Source: Oasisia sp. SBJ-2009
Lineage: Eukaryota; Annelida; Polychaeta; Sabellida; Siboglinidae
DNA length: 64,000 nucleotides
Assembly: GCA_964017155.1 (NCBI GenBank)
Contig: OZ024862.1
Span: forward strand, 45,023,462 to 45,087,461
Direction of reading: 5' to 3'
The notes beneath the pieces are model-generated. The model was not told the DNA's origin and made no database searches. It saw only the letters and a list, made by a program, of their open reading frames with translations. Position 1 is the first letter of the stretch, and every line of letters starts with the position of its first letter. The position numbers and the translations under genes are program-made. Of this stretch, positions 33,045 through 49,202 are shown piece by piece.

Positions 33045-36000
33045 TGTTATAGTCAACGACTCGACCGACAGAACCTCGTGCTACAACGCTAAGGGGCGAA
33101 TCCCGATCTTTATTCTGATTGGATGATTATTACAAGCATTAGGTTATGGTGCGCCATGCATGTCAACTAAACAGTTAAATGTATTATCTGTAACATCCCC
33201 CTTTTTTCTAAGTGTTGAAAATTTTACAAGAAACACTTCATCAGAATTAACTCTGACTGATCCAACATAGCGTATGGTACCAAATGGATAATTACATCAT
33301 CTCTAAGACTTTATAACTGATTCACTGTAGCTAGTCGGTTTCCAAATAGATATGCAACTACTATGACAAACATACATTAGCAAACATTTACGGCTTTTAA
33401 GCATCATCTTCTAAGACTTTAGACGCAACGGTATATTTCAAAATGTAATAATTAAGTGGTAAATCGCAGTATAATGATCAACGTTCCTAATGTTCATTGC
33501 ACATACAGTAATTAAGTAGCAATTACAGTCCACTGTCAATGTTCACAAGTTTTGTAACGTTCTCGTGAAATGTTCACTTCACCGTTTCAGCATGTTCATA
33601 GTCTGCCAACCAAGCTGGTGGTCGTTTCTGCCGGCATGACCTTCTTACAGGCATTGTCTCTTGGGACATCTCATTGTTTGGTGAGTTAGCAGTCTCACAC
33701 TCAGCTGACAGTCCTGGTTGCACAACTTCTGGGTTATGCGGCGGTGGTGTATCATGTTGCTCATACTGTTCGTCAGTATGATCGTCACCTGCATCTTCCA
33801 TCAAGATGAGAGGTGGCGGCTCCGATGACTTGTGTAGCCACTTTCGGTTGCGTCGATACACACGACCACTCGCAGTTGTCACCATGTAGGATCGTGGTGA
33901 TGTGTGCACCGCTGTCACAGTCGCTGGTGTCCACGTCCTTCCAGACTTGATTCTGATTGTGTCACCTCGGTCGAGTTTAGACAGTTTCTTCGTTCCTCTG
34001 TCGAAGTATGCCTTCGCTTTCTTTTGTCTTTCTCTCAGTCTGGCGTACGCGTGTTCTGCAACTCTGGGCTTGAGCAACGACTCAGTTGTTGGTAGATTGT
34101 CGCGTAACTTCCGGCTCATCAGTAGTTCAGCTGGCGAATATGGCATGCCCGCTACTGATGTGTTTCGGTAGGCCAATAGAGCTAAATGAGGATCTCGGCT
34201 CTCCTCGTTTGCCTTTCGCATAAGTTGTTTGACCGTTCCGATCATCCTTTCACTCTGCCCGTTGGATGCTGCGTGTTCCGGACTGGACGTCTTGATGGTA
34301 AACCCATATTCAGCAGCAAACGTTTTCATTTCGCTACTGTTAAAGGGCATGTTGTCTGCGATAAGAATTTCTGGCAGTCCGTGTCTCGCAAACACTGTCC
34401 TGAAACGGCTGATTACCGCACTGGCTGACTTTCCTTGTAAGAGACACACCTCAGGATACTTGGAGAAGTAGTCCACAATTAGGAGATACGCATTTCCTCC
34501 ATACTCAAAGATGTCTGCTCCAAGCTTCTGCCATGGTAGCAGTGGCACTTCATGTGGAGTTAACGGTTCGCGCTGATTCTCCCTCCTGTACTTCAAACAG
34601 GTCGGACATTTCGCTATCATCTCGTTGATGTCATTGGACATTGCTGGCCAATACATGACGGACCTCGCTCGGGCACGACATTTCTCCATTCCGAGATGAC
34701 TTTCATGGAGCTTTTGCAGCATTTCACTTCTCATACTGTTGGGTATGACAACACGTTCACCCGCATACACCACTCCTTGGATTATATGCAGTTCGTCTCT
34801 GATTGGCCAGTACTGCCGAATCAGTGGATCACAGTCCCTACGATGTCTCGGCCATCCTCCAGCTATCGTCTGGCTTAGCTTTACCATGGTCTCATCTTCC
34901 TCAGTAGCGCATTGTACTTTCTGCTTTCGCTGGTTGGACATTGGTAAGTTCGTGACCAAGCTGTGGATTCTCATGTTTGTGTCAACTTCGATGTCATCAC
35001 TTTCATGTTCGCTTTCCACGTATGCTCTCGACAGAGTGTCAGCTATGTACATCGTTGGACCGGGCTGGTAGCTCACATAGAGGTTGTACTTCATGAGTCT
35101 TAGCAGCATAGCTTGGATCCGTGGTGACGCTTTGTGGATAGATTTCCTAGTGATCATGTCCAACGGTTTGTGGTCGGATCTCACTTCTACCTCTCGCCCA
35201 TAGATGTAGTGCTGGAATTTCTCTGCCGCACACACTACAGCGAGACATTCTTTCTCGATCGGAAACCAGTTCATCTCTGTTGGAGTTAGTGCCTTCGAGT
35301 AGTAGGCTACTGGTTGTCCTTCTTGCAGCAGACAGGCACCTATGCCGGTCTTAGAAGCATCACACTGTATTTGGACTTTCAGGTTGGGATCGAACAGGCG
35401 GAGACCAGGTGTTGTGGAAAGAATCTCCTTGATTTTGTTGAAAGCATGTTCATGTTCTGTGTTCCACACGAACGGTACATCTACTTTCAGTAGGCTTCTC
35501 ATTGGAGCTGTTACAGTAGACATATCTGGTATGTACTGTGACAAGTAGTTCAGCATTCCTATCAGACGCTGAATGTCTTTCTTGCACTCTGGTTCTCGCA
35601 TGTTGACGATTGCTTCTACTTTGGATGGGTCTGGCTTCACTCCGTTGGAACCGATTATGTTGCCCATGTAGCTCACTTCCGATTTCTTGAGCTGCAATTT
35701 CGCGATGTTGAACTTCACGTTCTTCTCCTGGGCTCGCTTGAACAACTTGATGAGTGTGTGATCAGCTTCTTCTTCGCTGTTGGACGCAATGATGATGTCG
35801 TCTGCAATCACGTGCACATCATCAATGTCACCAAATGTTTGGTATACTCTCTTCTGTAGGACTTCTGACGCTGAACAAAGTCCAAAGGGCATTCGCTTGA
35901 AGAAATATCTTCCAAACGGTATGTTGAAGGTAGTGAGAGAGGCACTCTATTCAGAGAGAGGAACTTGCCAGAATGCATCCTTCAGATCGATCACCGTGAA

Positions 36001-37834
36001 CACCTTCTTGCCACTTAGACGACATGTTACATCTTCCACGGTAGGTATCTGGAAGTTCTCTCGCTTGATAGCTTTGTTCAACTCTCTGGGGTCTAGACAG
36101 AGTCTCAAAGATCCGTCTTTCTTCTCCACAATCACAAGATTGTGTACCCAGTCTGTGGGTTTGTTGACCTTCTGTATGACCTTGTGTTTCTCCATCAGAT
36201 CAAGTTTGAGTTTCAGTCTGTCCTGAAGCCCAAATGGAACCCTTCGAGGTGGTTCTTTCACTGGCACTGCGTCTCGGTCGACTACAATGTGGTATGGTTC
36301 TTCGAAACAGCCTAGTCCATTACACACATCTTTGTATGTACTGTTGATACTTTCTGTTGTGACTGCTTCTACGCCTTTCACTCCTCTGGTTATCAATCCA
36401 AGGTCTTCACACATTGAGAGTCCTAAGATCGGTGGTGATTCAGAGTTGACAATGTAGAACTCACATTGCTTGTTGCGGCCATTGACTGAACAATCGAGTT
36501 GACACTTCCCGATGTGTGTCACTCGTTGACCTCCATACGCTCTGAGCACAGTATTTGACTGTTTTATCTGCGGTCTTGGTGTGATTTTTCTGAATGTTCC
36601 TAACGGCATCACATTGGTGGCTGCTCCCGTGTCTAATTTCACTTTCACACGTGTGCCATTGCATCTAATGACAGCATGCCATTCATCCGCTTTCTCAATG
36701 TTGCCAACGAAGAGCGTGTCCAGAAAGAATTGATCATCGTCTCTTTCATCACCTTGCACTAGTTCTTTTACAGACTTGGTCCTGCACCTTTCTGCGAAAT
36801 GATTTCTTCCACCGCATTTTACGCAACTCTTGCCCCATGCTGGACATCTTTTTGGAGGGTGTTGTCTTCCACATCTCCCACATTGCATGGATTCTCTTTT
36901 CTTTTGCTGGTAGTTCGCACTGGCAGGTTTTGATATATGTTTGACTCGTGATTTGGCATTCACGTCATATACTACTTTCGTGGACTCAACCGGACCTTTC
37001 TTCATGGTTTGCACTTCCTTTCTGGTGACCTCAGACGATTTGCATATGTCCACCGCTCTTTTAAGTGATAGTTTTACTTCCCTTAGCAGACGTTCTTGAA
37101 TCCGTTTGTCCTTCATCGAAAACACGATCTTGTCTCTAATCATATTCTCGTGTTCTTTGAATTCGCAGGCATTTGCCAGTGTGTGTAATTCTGTGATGTA
37201 GTCGTCAAAGTGCTGTTCCTCCGGCCTCTCATAAATCCAGAATCGATATCTCGCGAATACGACGCGCTTTTCCCCAACAAATTCAAGTTCAAATCGTTTG
37301 ACAACGTCAGCGTAAACATCTGAACTCAACACGTTGCGATTGTCATTGGCTTGAGCGGCATTATTTTGAGCAGGTTGGGCGTTACCTTGTTGGTCGTCAT
37401 CATCAGGTACAGGTGGATTGTTTGGTGGATCGTTCGGCGAATCATCCCATTTGAAATGGTTGTATCGCTCCAACGCATCCGGGCCAATAGCGCTGCGCAA
37501 AATGGCAATCTTCGTGCGATTCGGTTTCGAGTCCGCTTCGATTGCGCGCATGTACAACTCGAACCGTTGATGCCATCGCCTCCAGTTTCCAGCAACATTA
37601 CCTTGAAGGCTCAAGTATTCCGGGGGTTTTAAACGAGCTTCCATCATCGACTTATATTCGCTAAATCCCGCATCTTGACACCATGTTATAGTCAACGACT
37701 CGACCGACAGAACCTCGTGCTACAACGCTAAGGGGCGAATCCCGATCTTTATTCTGATTGGATGATTATTACAAGCATTAGGTTATGGTGCGCCATGCAT
37801 GTCAACTAAACAGTTAAATGTATTATCTGTAACA
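33045..37834 (-). mobile_element. Ty3/gypsy LTR retrotransposon, copy B
   Basis: The duplicate of 4,751-9,540, with LTRs at 33,045-33,195 and 37,684-37,834 that are identical to each other, polypurine tract at 33,196-33,209 and PBS at 37,667-37,683. TSD CCTTT at 33,040-33,044 and 37,835-37,839. By eye only about eight to ten bases differ from copy A. Confidence 0.97.
33574..37647 (-). pseudogene. Gag-Pol of Ty3 element, copy B, one nonsense codon
   Basis: Same domains as in copy A. A G-to-T change on the coding strand turns a Glu codon in the RT domain (after QVPLSE) into TAG at 35,947-35,949. The two halves are otherwise in the same frame. Other differences are substitutions such as Asp for Glu before MITRKS and Gly for Asp in IRCNDTR. 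Confidence 0.95.
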
Positions 37835-37835
37835 C

Positions 37836-37953
37836 CTTTCAAAGTATGCTTCAGCGCTGCTGAGCGTATCGTTCTCTGAACATTGTCATGCTTGGCTACT
37901 GCCGGATGGTGTACGCCACTGCTCATATACTGTCTTAGATAATGGTAAAACAT
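37836..37953 (-). CDS. Ginger1-type gene, copy B, exon 1
   Basis: Identical in layout to 9,542-9,659: ATG at 37,953, 39 codons plus one base, donor formed by TSD and LTR. First exon of the 16-exon gene that ends at 19,485. Confidence 0.75.
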
Positions 37954-38396
37954 CTCGGAATCTTTCGCCGGTTAGCAAAATGGTTGACACGCGCATGCGC
38001 AGAGGCGTCAATCGGAAAGGTTTTAACGGTGGGTGCCGCGGGGTGGGAAACATAAACATCCTTCATAGCAACTAAGGCCATACGTCACCCGCGCATGCGC
38101 AGAAACGTCAATCGGAAACGATTTAACGCCGGAAAAATGTAAGCGCTACAACGCTCTCTGCGTTATATTTCGCGACATGGTAACCAGCGACTCCATCCTA
38201 TAAATAGGAAATTAGCATTCCGTTGCCTTGTGGGATAGCACAACCGGACACGTGGGGTATTATGGGCAATCTAGATATGCTTACGTCATCGATCATTACG
38301 GTCGTGTTTTGTTAAATCACGCACCCGCCGACGTCACCAATTTAGGGTTTACTCAAGATTATTTCCGCTACGATACCACAATAACCTCGAACAATT
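37954..38396. promoter_or_regulatory. Head-to-head intergenic region, copy B
   Basis: Nearly identical to 9,660-10,102, with GCGCATGCGC at 37,991-38,000 and 38,091-38,100 and TATAAATA at 38,199-38,206. Confidence 0.55.
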
Positions 38397-40253
38397 ATGC
38401 GTCGCCAGCACCTGAGAGCTGCGTTAGTCGCGAAAATAAGTAATGTAATCGCTGCGCCGATGGCCCTAATACTGGTTCTTGTGTCAATCTACAGTATAAG
38501 GGCTGGACAAATTGGTGGTCGTTACAGACGACTTTCCAAGTGTTCGCTAAAGTGCTTGAATGGAGGAACGTGTAAGTTTAGTTCTAACGGGACAGCGTAT
38601 TGCCAGTGTCCGCGAGGAACTGATCTCCCGCTTTGCCACAACGTAACGGTTTGGTGGGCTGGAAAAAACGCAACGCAATCCACAACTTCACAGCCTCAGC
38701 TTGGCGCTTCCTGTGCTGTTGACAGGTTAGGTTCTGATTCCCCTTGCTCACTCACCGCGAGACACAAACATCCCTGGTGGAGGGTAAATCTGGGATTAGT
38801 GCTGGGAGTTCGGAGAGTGCAACTACAGACGAAGGATACTGCAAATGTTTCGTTTGTGGATGTTAAAGTTGGCATCTACCGCGGCGTGTACGGGTTGTGT
38901 GAGTACTCAGACAATGTACGTTTCGTTGGAAGATAATACGATTGTCATAACCATTTAGGAGACGTCGTGGCGTTGATAGTAGAACGTGAAAATGAAATGC
39001 AGTTGTCGTTGTGCGAAGTGTCCGTTTATGGAGAACCTCATCTAGGGTCCCCGTGTTGGAGCAATCCCTGCGGTAATGGGGGAAGTTGCAAGCCAGATGG
39101 ATGTTATTATACGTGTGTCTGCCCAAAGAGTTGGTCTGGAACAAACTGCGAAGGAAAGAATTGGGCATACCATGCAGTCACGACTTTGATGCAGAAGGTT
39201 TCCACCGAAATACCGGAAGTTGTTGATAATACTGTTGATGGAAACAGAGAAGATATGATGAGGCATGGCAACGATAACCTATGTTCAGCATCCACGTTAA
39301 TTACAGATCCGTGGTATTTGGTTGGTGTTTCTATCCTGATCGAAATAAGACAGATGTTATTGGTGAATCGCCAGGATTGTTGTTCATTGTATATGAATAA
39401 TTTCGATGTTTTAATTATCGATGACAAGCTATGTGGAGCCAGACGACATAACATGTCAGGTGTTGCATGGAAATATATATGGTGTGTGCCTGTTGCTATA
39501 GGAAGAATTGTGAAAATTACGTTTTACGGTCTTCAGGTCATTTCATTGTGCGAAGTGGAAATATATGGTGTCCCAGTGCCATGTCGGAACAATCCATGCA
39601 ATAATGGAAAAACGTGTCGCCGAATTGGGAATACAAATTCCCATGAATGCCTCTGTCTACCGGGTTTCAATGGTTCGAACTGCACAGAAGCAATTCCGTG
39701 CTGGAGCAATCCGTGTCACAATGGTGGCTCCTGCCGAAATACTGAAATGTCGAACGTCTATCAGTGCTTCTGTCCTGGAAACACGACGGGTTCAAATTGT
39801 GAAGATTTCAAGCCATGCTGGAGCAATCCGTGCGACAATGGTGGCACTTGCACGGAGAACGAGGCTTCTTACACGTGTAAATGCTCGTCGAAATGGACTG
39901 GAACACATTGCAGACTAGTGAAAGATCTAACTAAAGAACAAAATGAAGTAAATAAAACAACTGTAGAACAACACGAAGTAAGGGGTATGTCTATGACGAC
40001 GAAGGTGCTTATCGGTATGGGGGTTGGCACAGGCGTTGTGGTAGCTGGAGGTGGCCCAGCTGCCTGTGGTGCGTGTCCGACTCAAAGCGATATAGTGTCC
40101 AAAATGGGAGCCGCCGTGGCAATGAAATCAATAAAATCGACCGTACAGGGAAGCACGGAGTTAGGAGACGACGATGAAGAGGAAGAGGATGACGAAGAGG
40201 AAGAGGAGTTATCGATGTGGGACTATATTGTAGGATCACATCTTTCGCTATGA
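38397..40253 (+). pseudogene. EGF/fucolectin membrane protein, copy B, one nonsense codon
   Basis: Same architecture as copy A but with a TAA at codon 180 (38,934-38,936; Tyr in copy A) in the first FTP-like domain; the frame then continues open to 40,253. It has only three EGF repeats after the second FTP domain instead of five, about one and a half KEQ units instead of three and a half, and a longer C-terminus (SMWDYIVGSHLSL) because the copy A stop is TGG here. The second FTP domain differs clearly from copy A. A product could start only downstream of the stop, without signal peptide. Confidence 0.88.
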
Positions 40254-41384
40254 GTTCGCAGACAACAAAGCTTCAAAACAGGCCTAACTAATAGTGTGTA
40301 TGTGTTTATTATAAAACCTGCTGTACAAATGATGTTGTGACGTGAAGGGTATATTGCCCGTACAGGTGCAAACAGGCCACAGTTTACTATCAGTGATCGC
40401 AACAGTTTGAAGATACCCATGCGTCAGCCAGAATGCCACACCGTCGAAATGAATCAATGAAATGTTTTGCGTTTTGTTTTGAATTCATTGTTTTACACGT
40501 GGATAAAGAAATGTGACAGAAGGACAGGAACTGGGCGGACTTTGAATGATTTAATCTGCAAAATTACGTTTCCGGAGACAAATTACTCGAAGACAAATAA
40601 AATTGATATATCTACCCGATTCTTTGTTAGTAAATGTAATCTTTTTACAAATTTACAACTGCATAGTATTCAACATGGATAATAGCACATTGACGTTGTC
40701 AAAAACCCTCATTTGAATTACCCTTTATGCTTGTCGAAACGTGATTAAATCACCGGCGTTCTTTAATGCCTCACGAGTCATGACGTTCATTGTAACACAG
40801 TAAATAACGGTAAATCTCTGCATAAAAGTCAACCTAGCTTCGTGTTCAACATGTAGAAAGCACGCGTTGTCTGTCTTCTCTTCTATCACTGAGCATCACG
40901 TAGTAGTAGTTGACTGCAGAAGATTATATGACTAGACGTCAACAATAATGTTTTGGTACAATTAAGCAACACTTGAGATTCAAAGCAAATCCTACAAAAT
41001 AAGTGAATTAAGAAGAAAGGTTTATCAAGCGTGCGAGTAGTGAAGGATGAATAATAAAGGTGACTATTTTTTGCTCCGAAACGTCTCACAATGCACAGCA
41101 AGTGGCACACAATTATCACAGGCAGACACATTACACAAATAAACACCTACTAATATGTGCTTCAACTTATTGTTCACTTGTTAAGCAACGAAGGCGGGTG
41201 GGTGGACAGGCGCACGGAGGGACAGAAAAACATCAATTGTAATAATTATAAATACTCCATATCATAAAACCAACTGTAGGGGGCCTTTAAGAAAAGGAAG
41301 ACTTCAAAAGCTGCAGTAGCCAAAGCTAAAAACCTAGGCAAAAAAAGAGTGGTAAGACAAGATGGGAACATAATTAATTAGGAG
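40254..41384. other. 3' flank of the EGF gene copy B and unique sequence
   Basis: AATAAA at 40,596-40,601 is a possible polyadenylation signal. Duplication ends near 41,178. No gene seen. Confidence 0.5.
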
Positions 41385-43350
<1,966 letters not shown>

Positions 43351-44500
43351 TCGTATGTGCATCATCACAAAACGGTGTTTCAGTCACGATTGATTGTTTC
43401 CATCTATGAATGATTTGGTGTCTTCAGGTATGAAAATAAATTATTGTTCCACAAGTGACAAACAATCACAAAGTTTCTCTTCTTCTCAAAGTATAAAATG
43501 TGGTCGTTCAATTATATGACTTGCTGCACTCCATTTTATGGGCCCAAGGCGTGGCACTTGTTATCGGCAATGTGTGAGATGTTTAACAGCTTCATCACTT
43601 GACCACAGACACTTCCGATGTGAACATCATTCGTCGGATGTCACCTTTGTCTGAAACAACAGGAAAGGTTAGTGACTCTACCTGACACGTATCTACCTGA
43701 GACAATACACTAGTCACTTTAATGAGACTTCAATAGGTAATTTGTGGACGGCATCTTTGTGGATGTGGTCCGCCAGTGCCGCTCGTTTGGGTCCCACATG
43801 ATTTGGCCCAAAACGGCTTCGGGCCAGTCTGACGGGTGATTTAGCCTACACTATACTTTGTTAAAATGCAGGGGTGCCGTGTCGGAAGTTTCGGATAATT
43901 AATTACGGAAGAATAGGTCCACACTCTCTGTACGGATTATATGTAACTTCGTAAGGGTACTCAAAATGATGCCTACTTCTGGTTAATGTAATAACAAAAT
44001 TATATGCATAGGTATATATATACATATATTTATAGTTATATATAATAATAAATATGTATATATTGTACGTGTCTGCATATATATATATGTATATGTACAA
44101 TTCGGAGAGGTTGCATACATATAATTATATATGACATGTATATGTAAATATAATGATACCCTCTGTGTACACAAACTGAGATGAATTTTTATAGGCCTTA
44201 CCACGTCTTTATCGTAAGCTACCAATCAATGACCCCTTTAAGATAACACCTTCACAATATGTGTTTATTTGTTGTCGGATTGCAGTAGCATTAACAGAAT
44301 CCTTGCTAATAAACACTGGCTTGTGCTAATCTAATTGAAGATGTTGGGCACACTATCTGTGCTCATTGCCTTGATGTTATCAATTGACCACAACTCATTT
44401 GAACTTCTTGAATATCTCTATCATCATCATCATTATATATACATATAAATTAACTAAATGTTACATACATATCATGTATTATATATATATAAAACATATT
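43351..44500. other. Unannotated region
   Basis: No gene or clear repeat seen; a small TA-rich tract near 44,010-44,100. Confidence 0.4.
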
Positions 44501-45060
<560 letters not shown>

Positions 45061-45762
45061 CAGGGTAAACTTTTTGAGATCAAACAGAAATACAACTCAG
45101 CCAAATAAAATGCAACTATAATATTGCTTTTCTAGATATCAATTCAAATACAATTACAAGTTTCGAATTCAAATACAAATACACTGCCGTTTTTTTATTC
45201 AAATAAATTGACATTTTTGAAATTTGATTAAAATATGGTTCAACTGCTTGGCCCTTGTTTTCATTATCATTCACGTTTATCATATTGGGTGGAATTTATT
45301 TGGCGTCATTGACTGCTGTAGACTACCTGGCAGGCAGGTTTACAAGACTGTCTGTACCTGTAGATTCTGTACTACTGTACCAACTAGTGGGTAGCAGGTG
45401 ACAGCGGGATTCTTTGAAGGACATTCCCTGTGAATACCTTACTTTATTGCTATATATATGATTCATTCCCTGATATGCTAATTTGTAACTAGATTCACTG
45501 TAGGCCAATTCTCTCAGTGCTGCCTACCAACTGTTGACCATACCACAGGTGTGAACAATATGTGGTCTTGATTCCTTAGCCATGTATTTTAGGTTGTAAT
45601 TATATTGTGTAAGTGAATATAATATATATCAAGCACGGGACCGAGTACATTACTAGTTTTATATGTCAACTATTGGACTATTGCAACAATAAAGTTCATC
45701 AAACAATATTCCAGTTAACTTAATCTGACAATGTAATAAGGCTCTCTGCAATGAATCCGGGA

Positions 45763-46505
45763 CAAAACCCCTTTGGACAAAGCCCCCTTGGACAAAACCC
45801 CCTTGTACAAAACCCCCTCCATACATAATTCCATCAGGACATAAACCGCTCGGACAAAACCCCCTCATCACAGATACTAGCCTCAAGAATTATCGAAATA
45901 ATTACACATCACTTGGCATGTATGTATGTGCATACTATATACAAAATGTAACTCTGATATGCGAAATATTTCATGTGGGATCCCACAGGGTTCAATATTT
46001 GACCCCAAACTGTGTATTCTATATATTAATGATATGTGTAACATATCTAATCTAGTATAAAATTCATCCTCTGCAGATGATGCTAACATTTTTTATGCAA
46101 ATAGTAATATTGGTAGACTAAATGAAACAATATATTGTGTATTGGAAAAATTATGCGTATAGTTTTGAGTAAATAAATTAACTGTAAATGAACATAGCCA
46201 TTTCTCAGACACTAACCGGAATCGCCACAGCATTTGGTGGAAATAAACAGTCTGATGAATGGAACTAGAAGGTTAATTTTGCAATATAAATAAAAATAAA
46301 GTAATATTTCTTTTAATCACTCTTGAGTTTAATATCACTGATGAGGGGGTTTTGTCTGAGCGGTTTAAGTCCGGAAAGGGTTTGTGTCTAGAGGTAGTCA
46401 TGTATGGAAGGGGGTTTTGTCCGAGGGGGTTTTGTCCGAGGGGGTTTTGTCCGAGGGGGTTTTGTCCGAGGGGGTTTTGTCCAGAGGGGTTTTGTCCGCG
46501 CACCC
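45763..46505. mobile_element. Inverted-repeat element with GGACAAAACCCCC minisatellite ends
   Basis: The left arm (45,763-45,905) and right arm (46,290-46,505) are the same sequence in opposite orientation: repeated GGACAAAACCCCCT units, then a unit with CATACAT, CTAAACCGCT and a further GACAAAACCCCCTCATCA. The right arm has more repeat units. The interior holds an LINE remnant. This looks like a foldback-type element; ends and target duplication are not resolved. Confidence 0.7.
45945..46140 (+). pseudogene. Non-LTR reverse transcriptase fragment
   Basis: The plus strand reads SCGIPQGSIFDPKLCILYINDMCNISN, a stop, then SADDANIFYAN: the usual VPQGS...LYIND...ADDTNIF blocks of LINE reverse transcriptases, degenerate. 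It lies between the two inverted arms. Confidence 0.6.
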
Positions 46506-46619
46506 TCTGCAATACAGGCATGTGGTATAATAGTCTGGATATATCTAGGGGCAGTATTAAGTCACCTACCAACTAGGAACATATAAACCAATCATACACT
46601 ATGATTGACATATGATTAC

Positions 46620-46813
46620 TTTGTTAATATACTCGAGTACGATTACTCAAAAAGTACTCATACTCGAGTATGAGTATGATTACTCCATCTCTGGTATAAG
46701 TACAAGTACGAGTACATAGCCCATAAGTTTTATGACCACAAGTACAAGTACTTCAAAAATATACTCGAGTACATCAGGAAAATACGAGTACTGAGTACTT
46801 CCGCCCCATGTCT

Positions 46814-46815
<2 letters not shown>
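46620..46815. repeat. Palindromic ACTCGAGTA-rich repeat
   Basis: Many TACTCGAGTA and GTACTTGTAC palindromes, with CCATCTCTGGT inside and CCATGTCTGGT at the right end. Probably a dispersed non-autonomous element. Confidence 0.45.
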
Positions 46816-46881
<66 letters not shown>

Positions 46882-46936
46882 CAGATATACATCTATGTAT
46901 ATATATACATTATGTATTTATATATGTATACACACC

Positions 46937-46990
<54 letters not shown>
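46816..46990. repeat. (TA)n microsatellites
   Basis: Two TA tracts (46,818-46,875 and 46,939-46,990). Confidence 0.93.
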
Positions 46991-46992
<2 letters not shown>

Positions 46993-48178
46993 GCAATGAA
47001 AGAATACACCAAAAAGGGTTCCGCCACCAGATAATTATTATTACATGTGGATATCAATGTTATAGTCGACTTAAAGAATGATCGTCAGACAGACGACAGG
47101 TCATAAAGGTATGACTCATAATATCGATAGTAATAATATATTTTATAACAGAAGAAATATCGTCAGATTACAAGTCACAAGAGTAATATAAATAATTTCC
47201 AGAATACTAACTATATATCAAAACAGAAGACTTCATTTGGCTAAAGAAATTTCTGACCTTTAGCCAAACTGACCATTTTAAACAGATTTTAGGCCAAGTG
47301 CTAGCCTACTAATGTTAATGTTATTACATTAATATTAGGTGTCAGGTGTTGCCTGGCTTTTAAAAACTGAAACATTTCCCATTAATTAAGTTTGCAGGTT
47401 TGCAATATTCTCAATAGTTGTTCAGCTCTCTTTTTATCATTAAACAATGTTTCTATTAAATTATATTGGGTGTTTATTTGCTTTATGTGTGCTTAGATGG
47501 AGGCCTAGAAATGGCTAAAGAAAATTTCATTTGGCTAAAGTCAAGATATTTCTGACCTTTACTAGTCAAATTGACTAAACAGATGTAGGCCCAGTGGCAG
47601 TGCTAGCCTAGTGGTTGCACGGGCGTCGATCGGTGGGGGACGGGGGGTCCCCCCCCCCCCCCACTTTTCAGGGCGTGGGGCAGCATAGGAATTGTCCCCC
47701 CCCCCACTTTTCATTTCAGAAACATTGCGAGGCATATAGCCTGACTCAACACTCCTCTCTCTTAAATGCCGCTACATAGGACTAGCTAGACAATAAACTC
47801 GCGATATGAAGTTCGGCAAAGTTATTTATCGCAAATTTACACGAGGCAAACAAGTTTTAAGGCATGTTTTGCGCCATAATCGGTGATAGTTATTTAAACA
47901 AACGTAATATTTTAATGTATTGAACGAAATTTTAGACAACTCTTCACAGTAGTCATCATAGAAGAGTTATCGAACAGCCCGTGGCATTTATACCAAAAAG
48001 GCTTTGTTATTTCGCTGCACATTGATGATTTTAAATTTGTCGCTCAGAAAGGTCAATCGGAAAGTTTATAACTACCGGAAAAAGTCATAATTAATATCAA
48101 TGCATGTATTACACCAGATTAATAATATATTCAGGATCATTAGAGATTTCAATTAAGACATACATTTGAATTAATTAC
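46991..48178. other. Non-coding region with poly-C tracts
   Basis: Poly-C runs at 47,650-47,664 and 47,695-47,705, and near 48,046-48,085 a fragment of the GTCAATCGGAAA...CCGGAAAAA cassette. The next exon of gene C would be expected here but was not found. Confidence 0.45.
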
Positions 48179-48354
48179 CTGTAGGGACCTGTCCACTGCG
48201 GCCCAAACTTGCCACCCCTTCTGCCCTGATTCCTCATGTTCTTGCGGAGTACAAGGTCACCGACGTTGAAGTTGAAGACCTTCACTCCTGCTGTCCGTCG
48301 TCTAGCATACTCTGCCTTCTGTTGCTCCTGCGCAGCATGGACATTTGCCTTAAC
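48179..48354 (-). CDS. Gene C exon 8 (GPY motif)
   Basis: 176 bp. VKANVHAAQEQQKAEY, FNVGDLVLRKN and KFGPQWTGPYR. In the other gene an intron splits this block before the GPY motif. Donor GTAATT suggests a further exon that I could not find. Confidence 0.85.
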
Positions 48355-48748
48355 CTGGAACAGTATACTAGCCAAGTTACCCAGCTATGCCTGTGGAAGA
48401 TGGAATCCCAGTGTGGCTGTTAGATCAAATGCACAATTTAAGTTAGATCCAGGCAAAACTGATGAGAAAGAAGAACCTGTTCTTCAATCTATATTATCCA
48501 ATTATGCACTATGTATGAATAGGTTTCATGCATTAATTGAAACATGGCTGAATATTTATTATATAAATAAACATGATTTTTAGAATGAACAACGTTTCAA
48601 TGAAATGAGTAGTATAGCATTTTGAGCAGTCATATGTACCGAATACTATATAACACAAAGAACTACGCTGTGCTCTATTCATAGCAAGGTGATTACAAAC
48701 ATCACAACAATTATTATATCAGGACAGTTGTTAATAAGTTGTACCTAC

Positions 48749-48859
48749 CTTCTCGTGCACCATTGGGATTTGTTGCACAAGACGCTCCTGGTATGCGTCC
48801 ACCTCCTCCTCAGTATACCTCGGAATGTCAACTTAGGTGTCCATGTCAACAACGTCCAT
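48749..48859 (-). pseudogene. Gene C exon 7 with premature stop
   Basis: 111 bp, phase 0 both sides, good acceptor (TTACATAG) and donor (GTAGGT). The frame MDVVDMDT-stop-VDIPRYTEEEV has TAA at 48,833-48,835 and is open on both sides of it. Confidence 0.8.
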
Positions 48860-48924
48860 CTATGTAATAACACAAAAGAGGAAATAGAATGGTCAGTTGA
48901 GAATATAAGCTTACTCTTTCATCT

Positions 48925-49045
48925 GTAATTAAATAACTAAACAACACTATATCAGTGTTTTGGTTTAATACATCGCTATTTGGTATAAGGTCGTTCGGTA
49001 GATGAGACTTCACTGATTAATCAAAGGAAGAGAATGAACACAGCA
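48925..49045 (+). repeat. 120-bp dispersed repeat, copy 1
   Basis: Matches 50,582-50,698 in the same direction: TTTCATCT, CTAAACAACACT, GGTATAAGGTC, GTAGATGAGA and GAAGAGAATGAACA are shared. Both lie in introns of gene C. Confidence 0.75.
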
Positions 49046-49202
49046 ATGTACACACTATACTAATAGTAATGCCACCCTAAAGCATGTTAACACGTAAACA
49101 AATATGCAAAATGTGTAGAAGGAAAGTACTCAACATACACACCATCTTTACATTAGAAACATCATAACTAGCTACACTAAAGGAGAGTTATGTTATAATC
49201 AC

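Noticed and set aside
47650..47705. Poly-C runs as a functional G4 element
   Set aside because: Two short homopolymer runs in a degenerate repeat; a similar weak block near 52,640 shows it is dispersed, but I see nothing more specific.
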